From positions 45,281,322 through 45,345,321 of the forward strand of contig NC_089782.1 of assembly GCF_040412425.1 (NCBI RefSeq): a stretch of 64,000 nt of DNA. The letters are read 5' to 3'. The notes under the pieces were generated by a model. That model saw only the letters and a list, made by a program, of their open reading frames with translations. It was not told the origin of the DNA and did not search any database. Numbering within the stretch: the first letter of the stretch is position 1; each line of letters opens with the position of its first letter. Below are positions 39,291-50,790 of this stretch, piece by piece. Made by a program: the position numbers and the translations under genes. Source of the DNA: Macrobrachium rosenbergii (Eukaryota > Arthropoda > Malacostraca > Decapoda > Palaemonidae).

Positions 39291-40910
39291 TGCGCTTATT
39301 CCCCTTGGAAGGGTGGCGTTAAAAAGTCCTACTCTTGATGTTTACAATAAATAATTTTGGGATGAAGTTGCTAGACTACGCACTGCCCACAGATGGTCAA
39401 TGTGCTTATTTCCTGACAGCTTATGCAAGCAATGGCTAGACCCAAAGTCAATACCAACAAAATTATATGGATGGTGCACAGATTCAGTGCAAAATTTACT
39501 GTTCGTTTCAGTAATTGAACTAAACGAAGAAAAATAAACCTTCAATGCTTCAGTTTAAACCTGGATTTTGTTCAACACCGAAAAGGGAATGGAAAAATGC
39601 AACGAAAGAATCTTTTCAAGCTTTCGTCTTTTGAAGCTTTTAACCTCCTCGACGGCAGCGTGTCTGAACGCTGCATACGCCAGATCGCTCCTGAATGCAA
39701 AGCTACAGCGTAAACCACACTTCGTATCAAAGCCTAAACTCTTCAGTAGGCAAAATTCAATCTGGGAGGTACAACCCAATACAACAGGAGAGCAAGCGAG
39801 TCTCATATCGGCGTATGTTTATGTATGAGTGCATGTATGTATACGTGCGTCGCAACAGTATATAAATACCCTGCATATAAATGACTGCATGCGGAGGTCT
39901 CGACTACTTTTAACATTAAGAAATACGGAATTAAGAAATTAGACTTTTTGGTATGTGGCACCGAATGGTTCCGGTAACAGAAAAGACGCAAGCTTGCCTG
40001 AGTGGGACTGAATTTGAACTGAAGTCTATATGAAAAAAATAAAAGAGGTCCCATTTTATTCTTGGACAACTTAAGGTTTAACAAAATCTTTTTTAGGATT
40101 AAAAACATTAACTACGATCATGGTATAGCTTGAGTGTACTGCGATTCTTTCACAGAAATAAGAAAGAATTAAATTTCATATTATCCACCCTTACCTCTGT
40201 GCACACACATATATATGCACATATGTAATGTACTCGTATGTATGTATGTATGTATGTATGTATCTCACGATGTGGAACGTGCCTCAGACCAAACGCAGAT
40301 TTTGTGGTCACGGAATTTAATGCTACGGTTATGCTCAATATTTACGTTTTCATTCTTACCATCGCATCATTGAAGTGTTTTAACATGTAGGTACAGTATA
40401 CTGTAAGTTCGGAAATATCTAGCTTCTTGGTAATTACACTGTATCCCTATATTCTAAGCGAGTTCCTCGGTAGCTGCAGACCACACACACACACGCCGTA
40501 TCGAATAACAGGCATTGTATTTACCTGCGACAGAGGAATTTTAACAGGTCATTTGCAACCACTGGGCTCAACAGGACGGTAACAATTAAGGAGCAGTGAC
40601 GCTTTAATCCTTGCAACCTCGACCAGAGTTGTGTAATCTAATTTGCAAAGCAAATAAGCGATCCGACAACACAAGCTGTCAGCGCATCTGTCCTCCTGCG
40701 AGGCTTACTTCGAATTGTCATCGGGCTGCTTGCAGAGTAAATGGCAAAGCTTCACAGAGCTGTTCTTTTCATAGAGTAATGTTATGGAAACTAACAGACT
40801 AGCTTTCAATAGATTATTTATAATACAATTAGCTAACGTTGACTAAGTTAACCCCATCAGCAATTATTTTCCAAATACAGACACGCGACTTCTACCTGTA
40901 ACTTGAAATA
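39291..40910. other. No gene; (GTAT)n at 40236-40262
   Basis: A seven-unit GTAT run is the only repeat noticed. Frames of 83-101 codons at 39555-40108 occur on opposing strands and are not supported. Confidence 0.5.
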
Positions 40911-41630
40911 AAAAATTTCTGATGACGTATTATTATGAAATGACAAATATCTGACAACGTATTATCTTGCAATGACAAATTTCTTATAACGTATTATCTT
41001 GGAAAAAAAATTGACAATGTATTATCTTGAAATGACAAATTTCTCATAATGTATTATCTTGAAAAACATTTTTGACAACGTATTATCTTGAAATGACAAA
41101 TTTCTGATAACGTATTATCTTGAAATAACAAATTTCTGACAACGTATTATCTTGAACTGACAAATTTCTGATACCGTATTATCTTGAAATTAATTTTTGA
41201 CAACGTATCATCTTAAAATGACAAATTTCTCATAACGTATTATCTTGAAATAAAAATATTTGACAACGTATTATCTTGAAAAAACAAATTTCTGATAACG
41301 TATTATCTTGAAATAACAATTTTTTGACAACGTATTATCTTGAAATGACCAATTTCTGATAACGTATTATCTTGAAATAACAAATTTTTTACAATATATT
41401 ATCTTGAAATGACAAATTTCTGATAATGTTTTATCTTGAAATAACAAATTTTTGACAATGTATTACCTTGAAATAACAAATTTCTGATAACTTACTATCT
41501 TGAAATAACAAATTTCTGATAATGTATTATCTTGAAATAACAAATTTCTGATAACGTATTATCTTGAAATGACACATTTCTGATAACGTATTATCTTGAA
41601 ATGACAAAGTTCTGATGACGTCAAGAAGCT
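40911..41630. repeat. 32-bp minisatellite, about 22 copies, with dimeric pattern
   Basis: The unit is 'gacaaatttctgataacg' followed by 'tattatcttgaaat'. The spacing of 'cttgaaat' is 32 bp (for example 41531, 41563, 41595). Many units alternate between a 'tctgataacg' form and a 'ttgacaacg' form, giving a 64-bp higher-order step over about 40980-41400. The last five or so units are all of the first form. Units share identical sequence with no variable spacers, so this is not CRISPR. Confidence 0.95.
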
Positions 41631-41829
41631 GACAAACCTACCTGCAATGAGATTACCTACAATAAAGACGGCTATAATTTCATATCTGAGTAATGTTGAA
41701 TGGTTCATTTTAAAATATGGTACATAAAGTTACTGATTCTTGCCGGATCAAAAGTAATAATGGCAGAGAAGATGCAAAAAAATTAAGTGAAAATGGCTAT
41801 AGATTAAATTCATATGCAAGCTTACTAAC

Positions 41830-41834
<5 letters not shown>

Positions 41835-41899
<65 letters not shown>
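41835..41899. repeat. (GA)n microsatellite
   Basis: About 32 GA units. Confidence 0.95.
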
Positions 41900-41900
<1 letters not shown>

Positions 41901-42218
41901 ATTAGCAGGATATTGCTTCAATTCGAATGCAAGGATAACGGGAAATCTTTATAGTGTGGCACTAATGGAAGCATGGTGCTTTTACACTACTTGAAGGCAT
42001 ACAAGGAATTTATCAAGAAACGCATGTAACTATTTATTTGTGGGGAAACAATTCGTCGGAGTACTTTATGTTTAGAAATGAATTTAGAGCTAAATCCTTC
42101 AGTATTTGTGTGATTACGGCGACTAGCAAAGACAGATTTGTTATTAATTTTGCAGGAGAGAGAGAAAGACAGATACATGAATAGATAGAAAATATTCGTT
42201 TCTAAATTTCCACTAAAG

Positions 42219-42221
<3 letters not shown>

Positions 42222-42281
<60 letters not shown>
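42222..42281. repeat. (GA)n microsatellite
   Basis: About 30 GA units. The 42282-42835 stretch to its right holds no recognisable feature. Confidence 0.95.
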
Positions 42282-42284
<3 letters not shown>

Positions 42285-42832
42285 CTAATCCGTGAAAAAA
42301 TCGCTTCCCCAGGGACATGTTACACCCAAACCAAATCTAAATTTTCACACCCCATGAGCACCCGACTCCAAAACCATACAATGGGCGCAGGGGAAAATGT
42401 CCCTCCCATTCAACTTTATTGGCTTTTCTTTTACAGCATTCCTCGATTAATTATTTGGTCGGCAGTTCTTACTTGTTCAAAAAATTGGCTTAGTGGGGAC
42501 TTTGGAAATGGGAAACATTTAGAAGCCACTTGATTTAGCCTACTCGCGCGCTAGCAACGAATTTGTTTCTAACTGTCACTTTTCTGTTTTCTGATACCCG
42601 TACATAATTCTAAAGTTATCGTTTAGTTATCTGATAATTAAACAGAATAACGAATAATCATATACATCTGCGGGGAGCGATTCATAGAAATGCTGAGTAC
42701 TTGTAGAAGTAATGATTATATATAAATCTAAATTAAATTTATTTAAATTTCGTAAATATAATCTAAACTTCTTACAAAAAGGCAACCACAATGTTAACTT
42801 CTTATTCATAGTATGATTAATTTTCCTAAAAA

Positions 42833-42835
<3 letters not shown>

Positions 42836-42872
<37 letters not shown>
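42836..42872. repeat. (GA)n microsatellite
   Basis: About 18 GA units. Confidence 0.95.
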
Positions 42873-42877
<5 letters not shown>

Positions 42878-42994
42878 GCCGCATCTGATTTATATTTCAT
42901 TAAATCACCCTCCTGCACACAGCCACCATGAAAACGCTTCGCTAGAATGAAAATAAAGACCCCATTCTCATCTCACATTTGAAATGCGCGTGAA

Positions 42995-42997
<3 letters not shown>

Positions 42998-43045
<48 letters not shown>
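42998..43045. repeat. (CT)n microsatellite
   Basis: About 24 CT units, the reverse orientation of the GA tract 125 bp to the left. Confidence 0.95.
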
Positions 43046-43050
<5 letters not shown>

Positions 43051-43119
43051 TAATGGGGGCGCGAATTTGTTGCATGTGGAATTTTTTTTTTCTTTTTTTT
43101 ACCAATCTGGGCCAATTTG

Positions 43120-43265
43120 CGTCCGTCGGACGCGGCCATTTGAATATGAAAGAGCAAGTCACGTGACCCTTTGGGGGCGCACAGAGAGCGGTGATTGGCC
43201 GAGTAGGGATAGTTTCGCTTTGATGAATGACCATTAAAACTACCGTAATTGTCGTTAGGTGGGAT
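43120..43265. promoter_or_regulatory. Cluster of promoter-like motifs
   Basis: A perfect 10-bp palindrome 'gtcacgtgac' (43158-43167, the M-box/CLEAR type of E-box), an inverted CCAAT core 'gattgg' (about 43193), and a CpG-rich 'cgtccgtcggacgcgg' palindrome (about 43121-43136) lie within 80 bp. There is no TATA box or downstream gene to anchor them, so function is only a possibility. Confidence 0.25.
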
Positions 43266-43498
43266 TTGCTAGGGGCTGGTTATGGCCCGAGTGATTGTCC
43301 TCTTGAGAGTTAGACACAGATAGGAGGGAGAATGAACAGCCACGCACAGGGAGACGGAAAGATGGAGAGGGACAAGGAAAAGGAGGGAGTCGCTTCACGA
43401 GAAAGCCCATGGAAGACGTTCGACTTCAAGCGACAGGCTAGATTGAGAAGAAAAGAATTTAAAGGTAACTACACTATATATCTTTGCCGCTTAGTAAA

Positions 43499-43755
43499 GT
43501 AAGTATAGCTTAGTTTTACCAGACCACTGAGCTGATTAACAGCTCTCCTAGGGCTGGCCCGAAGGATTACACTTATTTTACGTGGCTAAGAACCAATTGG
43601 TTACTTAGCAACGGGACTAGACTGAACCACATTATAGAAAATGAATTTCTATCACCAGAAATAAATTCCTCTAACTCTTCATCAGCCGGCGGCGGAATCG
43701 AACTCCGGCCCATCGAATGACGGTCTGAAGCTCAACCAACTCGGCCAACAAAAGG
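43499..43755 (-). mobile_element. tRNA-derived SINE, family A
   Basis: On the minus strand the head reads 'tggccgagttggttgagc' (a near-consensus A box, Leu/Ser-tRNA-like) and 'ggagttcgattcc' (B box). The body contains the family phrases 'tttctggtgatagaaattca' and 'ccagccctaggagagctgtt'. The target duplication is not clear. Confidence 0.85.
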
Positions 43756-43969
43756 CTCAGGGGTGGCACTTAAAGGGGTTACCCATCTGGTTTTCAGAAA
43801 AAATTTGGGATGAGGTTCTCAGCCTAAAATCCTATCCATGGGTGTTCGAGGTTCATATGAAACGACTGCTTTTGGCTCTTTAATGGCTGCTTACCCAAGT
43901 ATTGACCGGACTCAACATATGAATTTTTTCAAAGGAAACAAATACTAATGCAGTAAAAGTAAGCATACT

Positions 43970-44450
43970 GAAACGCGTATGTGCCATCTATATGAGAAAT
44001 GACAGTAGGTGTAGGTACAAAATTATGTGATCATGACAATAACCTTTGAATGTAGTAATGATAGGTTGATGGGTGCAGATGATACAGTGTTGACTTGGGA
44101 TTATAAAGAGTAACTGTAGAAACTAATTAGAGAGTTTGAAACAGTCTGCAAGGGGAGAACGTAAATGTGAGCAGTAGTAAGGTTATGAAGACAGATAGGA
44201 ACGATAAAGGGGGAGAACTGAGTGTTGATTGGGCGATGGAAGATTCTAAGCTGTTGATTTGTGTATATTTGGGAGTTAATATAATGAAAGATTGCATCAT
44301 TGGAAAAGACCTATCACAGAATGGATGAAGGAGAGAAGGTATGTGCAAAAGATTGGGAAGACTTGAAATTTTTTTTGGAAGCTCTTGGAACTAGCTCACA
44401 TGGCCCTTCCCTAGGACAGAAGCTAGTAAATTAGTTTGTGAATAAATGCT
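43970..44450 (+). pseudogene. Non-LTR RT relic including the ADD box
   Basis: Plus-strand frames give LMGADDTVLTWDY (family norm FADDTVLV, the catalytic Asp pair retained), then LIREFETVCKGR. After a shift come SSKVMKTDRNDKGGELSVDW and YLGVNI, matching the 'KSKVM..dRn..ggelsVdl' and 'YLGv.i' blocks downstream of the RT palm. Stops and at least two shifts make it non-functional. The left and right limits are uncertain. It is a different RT segment from 47840-48650, so the two are separate insertions. Confidence 0.75.
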
Positions 44451-44711
44451 TAGAACGGAGACGTATTACTCCTGGATGGATATACATACATACAGACATG
44501 TATAGATATATATACATTATATATATATATATACACGTATTACTCCTGGATGGATATACATACGTACATACATATATACAGTAGATATATATACATTATA
44601 CATATACATATATATGTATATATAATGTATATATATCTATATACAGTATGTATGTACGTATGTATATCCATCCAGGAGTAATAAGTCTCCGTTCTAAGCA
44701 TTTATTCACAA
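44435..44711. repeat. 277-bp hairpin with a duplicated left arm
   Basis: The right arm (about 44640-44711, ending 'gcatttattcacaaa') is the inverted complement of 44435-44494 (starting 'tttgtgaataaatgcttaga'). Its 'ccatccaggagtaat' part also matches a second inner left copy at about 44536-44570. The centre at about 44611 is TA/TACA text that continues the palindrome. The left arm overlaps the end of the RT relic. Confidence 0.8.
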
Positions 44712-46552
44712 AGAGAGAGAGAGAGACTTCAAAATTCTATCAGTAGGGAATAGGAAACAGTAACCGAGAGAAGCAATCTGTGTATTTTAAAGAGTCCAAA
44801 TCATAAAGATATTTTTGGAAAAGGAACAGTGATACCACTGCAAATCACGGTAGACAGACAGATATCTGGAGGAGATACATGAAGAGTGTAAATGATTCTC
44901 TCGTCTGCATTTGATTCTAATTTAATTAAGCCATGTTACTTGGCTTAGTTAATGGATCTCCATTCGCATACATAATATTACTCTCGAGGATACAACTGAC
45001 TGATGAGGAAAGAAGAGTTTTCAAGTGGAAATTTTGACAGGACGGTTTGAAGGTAAATGGCGAAGAAATATGGAATGGAGATTCGAAACAGACAATTATG
45101 ATCATGAGAGACAAGTGATGATCAGAAGCAGAATTCAGGAAAAAATTATACGAGAGATCAAAAAATAAACGAATGATGTTACAAATGGGGGATTCTGTAA
45201 AAGTTCAACAGGAAACATATTCGCTTATAAAGAGAAGCCAAACCTTATGCAGACTGTTTAGCCAACGAAACCTTAAGTTCCGCGCTACCAAATATCCAGA
45301 CATCAAGAGTGACAATAACATTTGATCTCTAGTCTCAGTGAAGTCCCACAAAGATGATGACCAAACGCTGGTAAAAGAAAAATGTTCCCCCCAAGAGGAT
45401 TTTTCCTTGGGGAAGCCATATAGGTTATCTAAAAAAAATTATTCAACATGTCTGAGAAAGTGAGAGCCGCGTAAAGGTGTGAATGGCCTACTTCAGAGAC
45501 AGTAGAGTTTGACGCAATAAGACAGTCATTTGAAAGAGTAGAGGGTCAGCTTACCGAGACTACCCTAACTGAAAAGACTTGTCCTATAGTCTCCACGGAT
45601 AACGAGCATCATAAATGAAGTTAATATCCCATAAACTTGAAGACTGGTTCCGACTTCATTCACCCTTCATTCAATAATTAGCAGTTCTTTGTACGGCCCT
45701 CCTCCGATAAAAATGCAATAGATGTTTGTGTACTTTTCTAATTATTCCTTTGAAGAAAAGCTTTACCTACTACGCTATATTATCTTGCTTCCCTTGTCTT
45801 ATTTACATGATCATCATACTTCTTCATTGTGCACTATTTCATACCGATTATTATAAATTAATTATCAATATAATAAACGTTTAAAAAAGCAGGCACTCAA
45901 AGCAAGTGATTATCGAAGAAACATTAAAATAACATAAATACAGAATTATACAACAAAAACTAAAAAGGACAAGATGAACTTGGCAGCGTCTTTAACTAAG
46001 AAAGGGAAGCACTGAAATGAATGAAAAACATCAAAATATTTTGAGAACATCATTAAATTAATGAAATAATATACAAAAGAGGGAAAGGCAAAGTCTTGAG
46101 CTGTATCACAAATAAAAGATGCCACGGGAAACAACTTAGCAACGATTACAGCAATAATTCTTCAAAGATGAAATTAAGGAAAAGCATAATGGTCAGCTTT
46201 CATTCTACTTCAATTTATATATTAAAAATAGCTAATCGCTCATGTCACTTAACAAGATTTGGCCTTTTATATGCAAATATCAATTGCTTATTTCCATCCG
46301 GTCTTTGAAAAAACTAGATCCTCCGAGTTATTCGTTACAAGAAGACAAAACCGACATTTTAATATGCAAGGCACAGGAGCCCAAGCACCTTCCCACAAGG
46401 CAATTAGAAAGTTTCGGACTTCAGACAGAAAGCATAGTTCATGGAATTCATGCAGCTTCAGCACAGTACTTTTTGCCATTTGTAATCTATGTCGCAATAT
46501 TATGACAAATGCAGTGTTATTGAAGGTCATTTGACTCTACGAGCACTGCACT
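44712..46552. other. No gene supported
   Basis: About 1.8 kb of AT-rich sequence. Overlapping frames of up to 91 codons at 46242-46534 occur on both strands. No repeat families were recognised. Confidence 0.5.
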
Positions 46553-46564
46553 GTCTCTCTCTCT

Positions 46565-46618
<54 letters not shown>

Positions 46619-46628
46619 TATATGTATA
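46553..46628. repeat. (CT)n(TA)n(CA)n compound microsatellite
   Basis: Short CT run, TA to about 46608, short CA run. Confidence 0.9.
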
Positions 46629-46739
46629 ATATATAGCCTGAGAGCGTGTGTACTAGGACACGAATCACCCACCTCGAGAACAACTTCCATATCACGGTCA
46701 TTATATACACTAAGCTAACCCATCATTACCAGAATTCTA

Positions 46740-46890
46740 ACTCATGACTAAGTACATTACGTCACTGTCTCTCTTGCATCAACCCTAAAGGCAATGGGTT
46801 CGAATCTGGGTCAGGGGGGTGTCATTTATCATTCAAAATTCCTTTGGGTTCCCTTTTGTCACCAAGGTAACTTGAATACGATGTTAATGG
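46740..46890 (+). repeat. Possible tRNA-like SINE head
   Basis: 'gggttcgaatctgg' at about 46797 is a near-perfect B box. The A box about 40 bp upstream is weak ('tgactaagtacattac'). No second copy is present, so the family is unconfirmed. Confidence 0.35.
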
Positions 46891-47839
46891 ACTCATTTGT
46901 GGCTTAACCATGGAAACTGTTTATGTTATAAGCAAGTATATGTTATGTCTGAGTTGTCATTTGTCTACATTACAGACATAAGATGGACGAGAAATGCCCA
47001 TGAGCAATGCAGGAGCGGAAAGGATTACTTTTGAATTTGAGAATGCTTGAGAAAGTCCGGCTGAAGACGTTAGTGGGGTAAACTAAAGGCATAGAAATGG
47101 AATGGTGTTAGGGCGTGATGGGATTATAAGCAACATGTACAGTACCTTGGCGATAGTATAAGTAGCAGTGTGACAAAATTATTGGGGTTAAGAGTGCTTG
47201 AGCTGATGTGGCAGTTTTAAAGTCACGAGGTTCATCCTTGACTCAGCAGTTAAACGGATGACCATTAAAGTGATCTGAGTAGTTCTGGAGTCACACCCTA
47301 TTCAGGAAAGTTTACTAGTGAAAAAAGAATAATAATAATAATCTCGGCCAAGGATGTCTTGGCTGCAATCACTCCCTTACCTATTACCAAGAATTTTGAG
47401 CCAGTTCCAGCGAGTTTGAAGGTTTCCTTACTGCGGTTTGCTGAGTCGTTCTTACTGAATATTAAATTTGTTACAGATCCCTTCCCAGTTATTACTTCTA
47501 CATTAGTAAATGATGGGACCTTGTTGTTGCGTTAACTTTACCTAAATCTACTAAATGCACCACTCTGGTGTTTGGGTTTTAAACATAACTTAAAATTCGA
47601 AAATACTTGTGTATCACCCAAACCAAGTTACAAAGATTGAGAAATGACAGCTTGTCTATCACCCAAGTTTCAAATGTTATGAAATGAATACTTATACATA
47701 ACCCAGAACCAATGAGGTGTGATTCGGCCTACCTAATTATCATCGTTCTGGAAAAATTTCTGGAATTCTCAAATGCCTCTATAAGCTCTCTACCTTTAAG
47801 AAATGAAAAAAAGGTACCAGTCGTCAGTATTATATCGTG
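46891..47839. other. No feature seen
   Basis: May contain further remnants of the retrotransposon to the right, but no conserved motif could be read. Confidence 0.4.
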
Positions 47840-48650
47840 AGGAGCTGATGGTATTATGAGTGAGATGTTACGGTATGGAGGTGAAAATATAACTGAGGGC
47901 TGACCAAGTGTGTAAAGTATGCCTTGACGAAGGAAAGGTTCCGAATGAATATGTGAGAGTAATAAACATTCCTTTGCATAAGTTAAAGGTGACTGAAGAG
48001 ACTGTAAGAATACAGAGGCATAATTTTGCTCAGTATACAAGGAAAGTGTATGTTAGGATTTTAATTTAGAAGGTGTATACGACATGTGACAGGAGGTCTG
48101 ATAGGGGAAGAATCATGTGGCTTTAGATAGGGAAGGGTATGTGGATCAAGAGTTCGTAAATAAACAGTTGCGTTTCGTGGTCAGGTCGGTAACGCAACGT
48201 CGTTCTGATATTCTGGATGCAGGTTCGAATCCTGCTACGGACATCAGAATTGCTTCATATTTTTGCGTTTGGAACTCAGGCTTTGTAGTGACAAGCATAC
48301 CTATAAAGAATGAAGAATTCGAAAAGTTCAGAGAGCATTGTGGTTATTGCACTTCCATACGTATCTCATAAAGACTTACCAGTAGATTCTATATTTATAT
48401 CAAAAGTTTGTAAGTGACTGGAAAAGCTGTATGTGGCATTAACAGACCTAAAAAAGCTTATGACAGAATTAATAGACAATGTAGAGGGTGTTGAGGGCGT
48501 GCGGTATCGGGGGTAACTAGTTGTGAGCGATAAAAGTTTTTCAGATAGTAGTGATGCATGTGTTGAGTTGCAGGCGTGAGAACCCTCGTGTACAAGTATG
48601 AAGCGGCATTATCGTGAAAGTTTTCTGCATAGGGTTTCATCCATCGTTCA
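47840..48650 (+). pseudogene. Non-LTR RT relic interrupted by a SINE
   Basis: Plus-strand fragments read ADGIMSEMLRYGGENITEG, then (other frames) YRGIILLSIQGK, GEESCGFR and YVDQEFVNKQL up to about 48170. After the inserted SINE (48171-48391), LEKLYVALTDLKK and KKAYDRINRQ follow from about 48425. In intact relatives 'CVDQ.F..kql' leads directly into 'CEKyl.k..vf.AFmDLeKAYDRV', so the two halves are the same domain. Stops and frame changes are frequent. DNA similarity to 13900-14146 (minus) shows a shared family. Confidence 0.8.
48171..48391 (+). mobile_element. tRNA-derived SINE, family D, single copy
   Basis: A box 'tggtcaggtcgg' (48178-48189) and perfect B box 'ggttcgaatcc' (48222-48232), 33 bp apart. 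The tail carries 'ctttgtagtgacaagc', 'attcgaaaagttcagagagc' and 'catacgtatct', ending near 'ccagtagatt'. This copy defines the unit that appears head-to-head at 19983-20310 and 50440-50790. A degraded target duplication (aaacagttg / aaaagtttg) is possible. Confidence 0.85.
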
Positions 48651-48671
48651 ATATTTCTAATATGAATGTAG

Positions 48672-48955
48672 CAGTAAGTATATCTTAGTTTAACCAGACC
48701 ACTGAGCTGATGAACAGCTCTCCTAGGACTGGCCCGAAGGATTAGATTTATTTGACGTGGCTAAGAACCAATTGGTTACCTAGCAACGGGACCTACAGCT
48801 TATTGTGGAATCCGAACCACATTATAGCGAGAAACAAATTTCTATCACCAGAAATAAATTCCTCTTATTCTTCATTGGCTGGTCGGAGTTTCGAACTCGC
48901 GGCCAGCAGAGTGCTAGCTGAGAACGGAACCCGCTTTCCCAACGAGGAACGTCGT
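48672..48955 (-). mobile_element. tRNA-derived SINE, family A
   Basis: The family A body phrases are all present ('ccagaccactgagctgatga', 'ctaagaaccaattggttacc', 'tttctatcaccagaaataaa'). The B box survives as 'gagttcgaaactcc' on the minus strand. It sits just right of the split RT relic, making a cluster of three nested or adjacent retroelements. Confidence 0.85.
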
Positions 48956-50185
48956 TTTCTTTTCTTAAGAGGCACCCATAGCGAAGGGAAACGGCTTAAC
49001 GTAAAAAAAAAAGAATGAATGTTCTTCATCAACGAAGAGATATTGGCTTTGCACTATAACCCAACACTTTCTTAAACATTATAGGAGGTTTTACACAGCT
49101 GGTCAGATATCTGACTACTTTCAAGGCTCCTTAAAAAAGAATCGTTAACCATCTTTTCAGTCATGGTTACCGATAAGCAAGTTTCTTATAGCGTATAGCC
49201 TACACCCTGACTGAAAAATATTGCAAGTTACATGAGTAGCCAAGTAACCAACAAAAAAACAATCAGAAGCAATTCTGATTCTTCAAAAGAAGCAGTTGTA
49301 ATCATAAGAACTATCTCAGTTACCAAAATACATATATATTCTTTTTTGTCTGTAGATAGAAATAATTAAGACAAGACTAATTTTATATTACTTGGAATAA
49401 ACCATTTTATTGTCCAAACAGTCCCTTTCCCCAACGGTTTCCAGAACACCTTTGTTCAGTAAAAGGGAGCACACAGTTCGTAAGAGCGACCTATCGTACA
49501 TGTCGCAGCAGTATAAAATCTGAAATGGAGTCACCAGGGGCATGGCGTGTTACTCTAACGACGTATCCCGCCGCCCGACACCGAAATTGCTTTTAGAAAT
49601 ACCGCGATTCTAATCTCAATTAAATGACACTAATTCGGAGGCGGTCATGACCGTACACTCAAAAGCTTAAATGCCGCACGCAGAAGTCAAAGGCATGAAC
49701 TGGACACATACGAGATTCTCAATCATGATGCCGAGGAAAAAAACATACATGGCATTTATATAATTAACTTAATTAAACTCTCGTTTACCATGACAAAAAC
49801 AAGCTTTTTCCCTCTCCCGGTTTTTACTTTTTTTTTTTTTGGCCCTTCCCGGAAAAAATGCAAAATCACACAACGGGCAAAATAACACCGAAAAAAAAAG
49901 TCTTCCTCTTTGCCTCTCTCTCATAGAGTTTCGCGCGGCACGTAATAATGACGTTTTGGTTCGACATGAAAAGACTGTGTTTCTGTTCTACAATTGCTTT
50001 ACATTCACAGCGAGCATACAAGTTAATTTGTAAATAAGTCCAGAGCGCGGCTGAATTTCGTCACACTGCTAAATAACAGCGTGAGTAATTTGAATATGTA
50101 AATTAAGTAGAATTATCCATAAAATGGTCCGCATCCAGCAATTTTAATTACAAAGAGAATTCCTGAACATACATTGAATTTTTGT
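48956..50185. other. No feature seen
   Basis: About 1.2 kb with short poly-T and poly-A runs only. Confidence 0.5.
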
Positions 50186-50203
50186 GAGTCTATATTATAT
50201 ATA

Positions 50204-50299
<96 letters not shown>

Positions 50300-50316
50300 C
50301 ATACATACATATATAT
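50186..50316. repeat. (TA)n microsatellite
   Basis: About 50 TA units with a short TACA extension. Confidence 0.95.
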
Positions 50317-50439
50317 AATATGAGTTTGCAGTGCAAAAATAATTAAGGAAAAACAAAGAATTTGTCACTACACTGCAGATGTTTTTAAAAACTTTTCACT
50401 AGAAAAAAGTCCAAATACATGCACTGTACACATACATTG

Positions 50440-50790
50440 AATCTACTGGCTACTTTTTCCCGGATGCTTATGTAATTGTAATAACCACAGTGCCCTTTTC
50501 ACTTCTCGAATTCTCCACACTTCTTGAATACGCTTGTCACTAGAAACCCTGAGTTCTAAATGCTAGAACATGAAGAAATTCTAACGTCTGAAGTAGGATT
50601 CGAATCCGCGCACGGAGTATCAGAACGAGGTCAAGTCAGGTCAGCAACGTGACCTCGTTCTAATACTTCGGATGCGGGTTCAAATCTTCACATCTTGCAT
50701 TTAGATCTCAGCTTTGTAGTGACAAGCGTGTTCAAAAAGTGTGAAGAATTCGAGAAGTTAAGAGGACATTGCGGTCATTACAATTGCTCA
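50440..50790. mobile_element. Head-to-head pair of SINEs, family D, both heads kept
   Basis: The left arm (minus) has tail 'attgtaataaccacagtgcc' and B box 'ggattcgaatcc' (50597-50608). The right arm (plus) has B box-like 'ggttcaaatct' (50677-50687) and tail 'ggcattgcggtcattacaat'-type sequence near 50765-50785. The arms meet at about 50641, where 'agaacgaggtc' (50622) pairs with 'gacctcgttct' (50651), so both copies share the A-box region at the centre. Confidence 0.85.

Noticed and set aside
40911..41630. CRISPR-like array
   Set aside because: The units are contiguous and nearly identical with no variable spacers, and the genome is eukaryotic. It is a minisatellite.
46960..47200. Possible extra RT remnant left of the split relic
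   Set aside because: Style and position are suggestive, but no conserved block could be identified.
48178..48240. Possible tRNA gene
   Set aside because: A and B boxes are good, but no acceptor stem pairs and the body continues as a dispersed repeat, so it is a SINE head.
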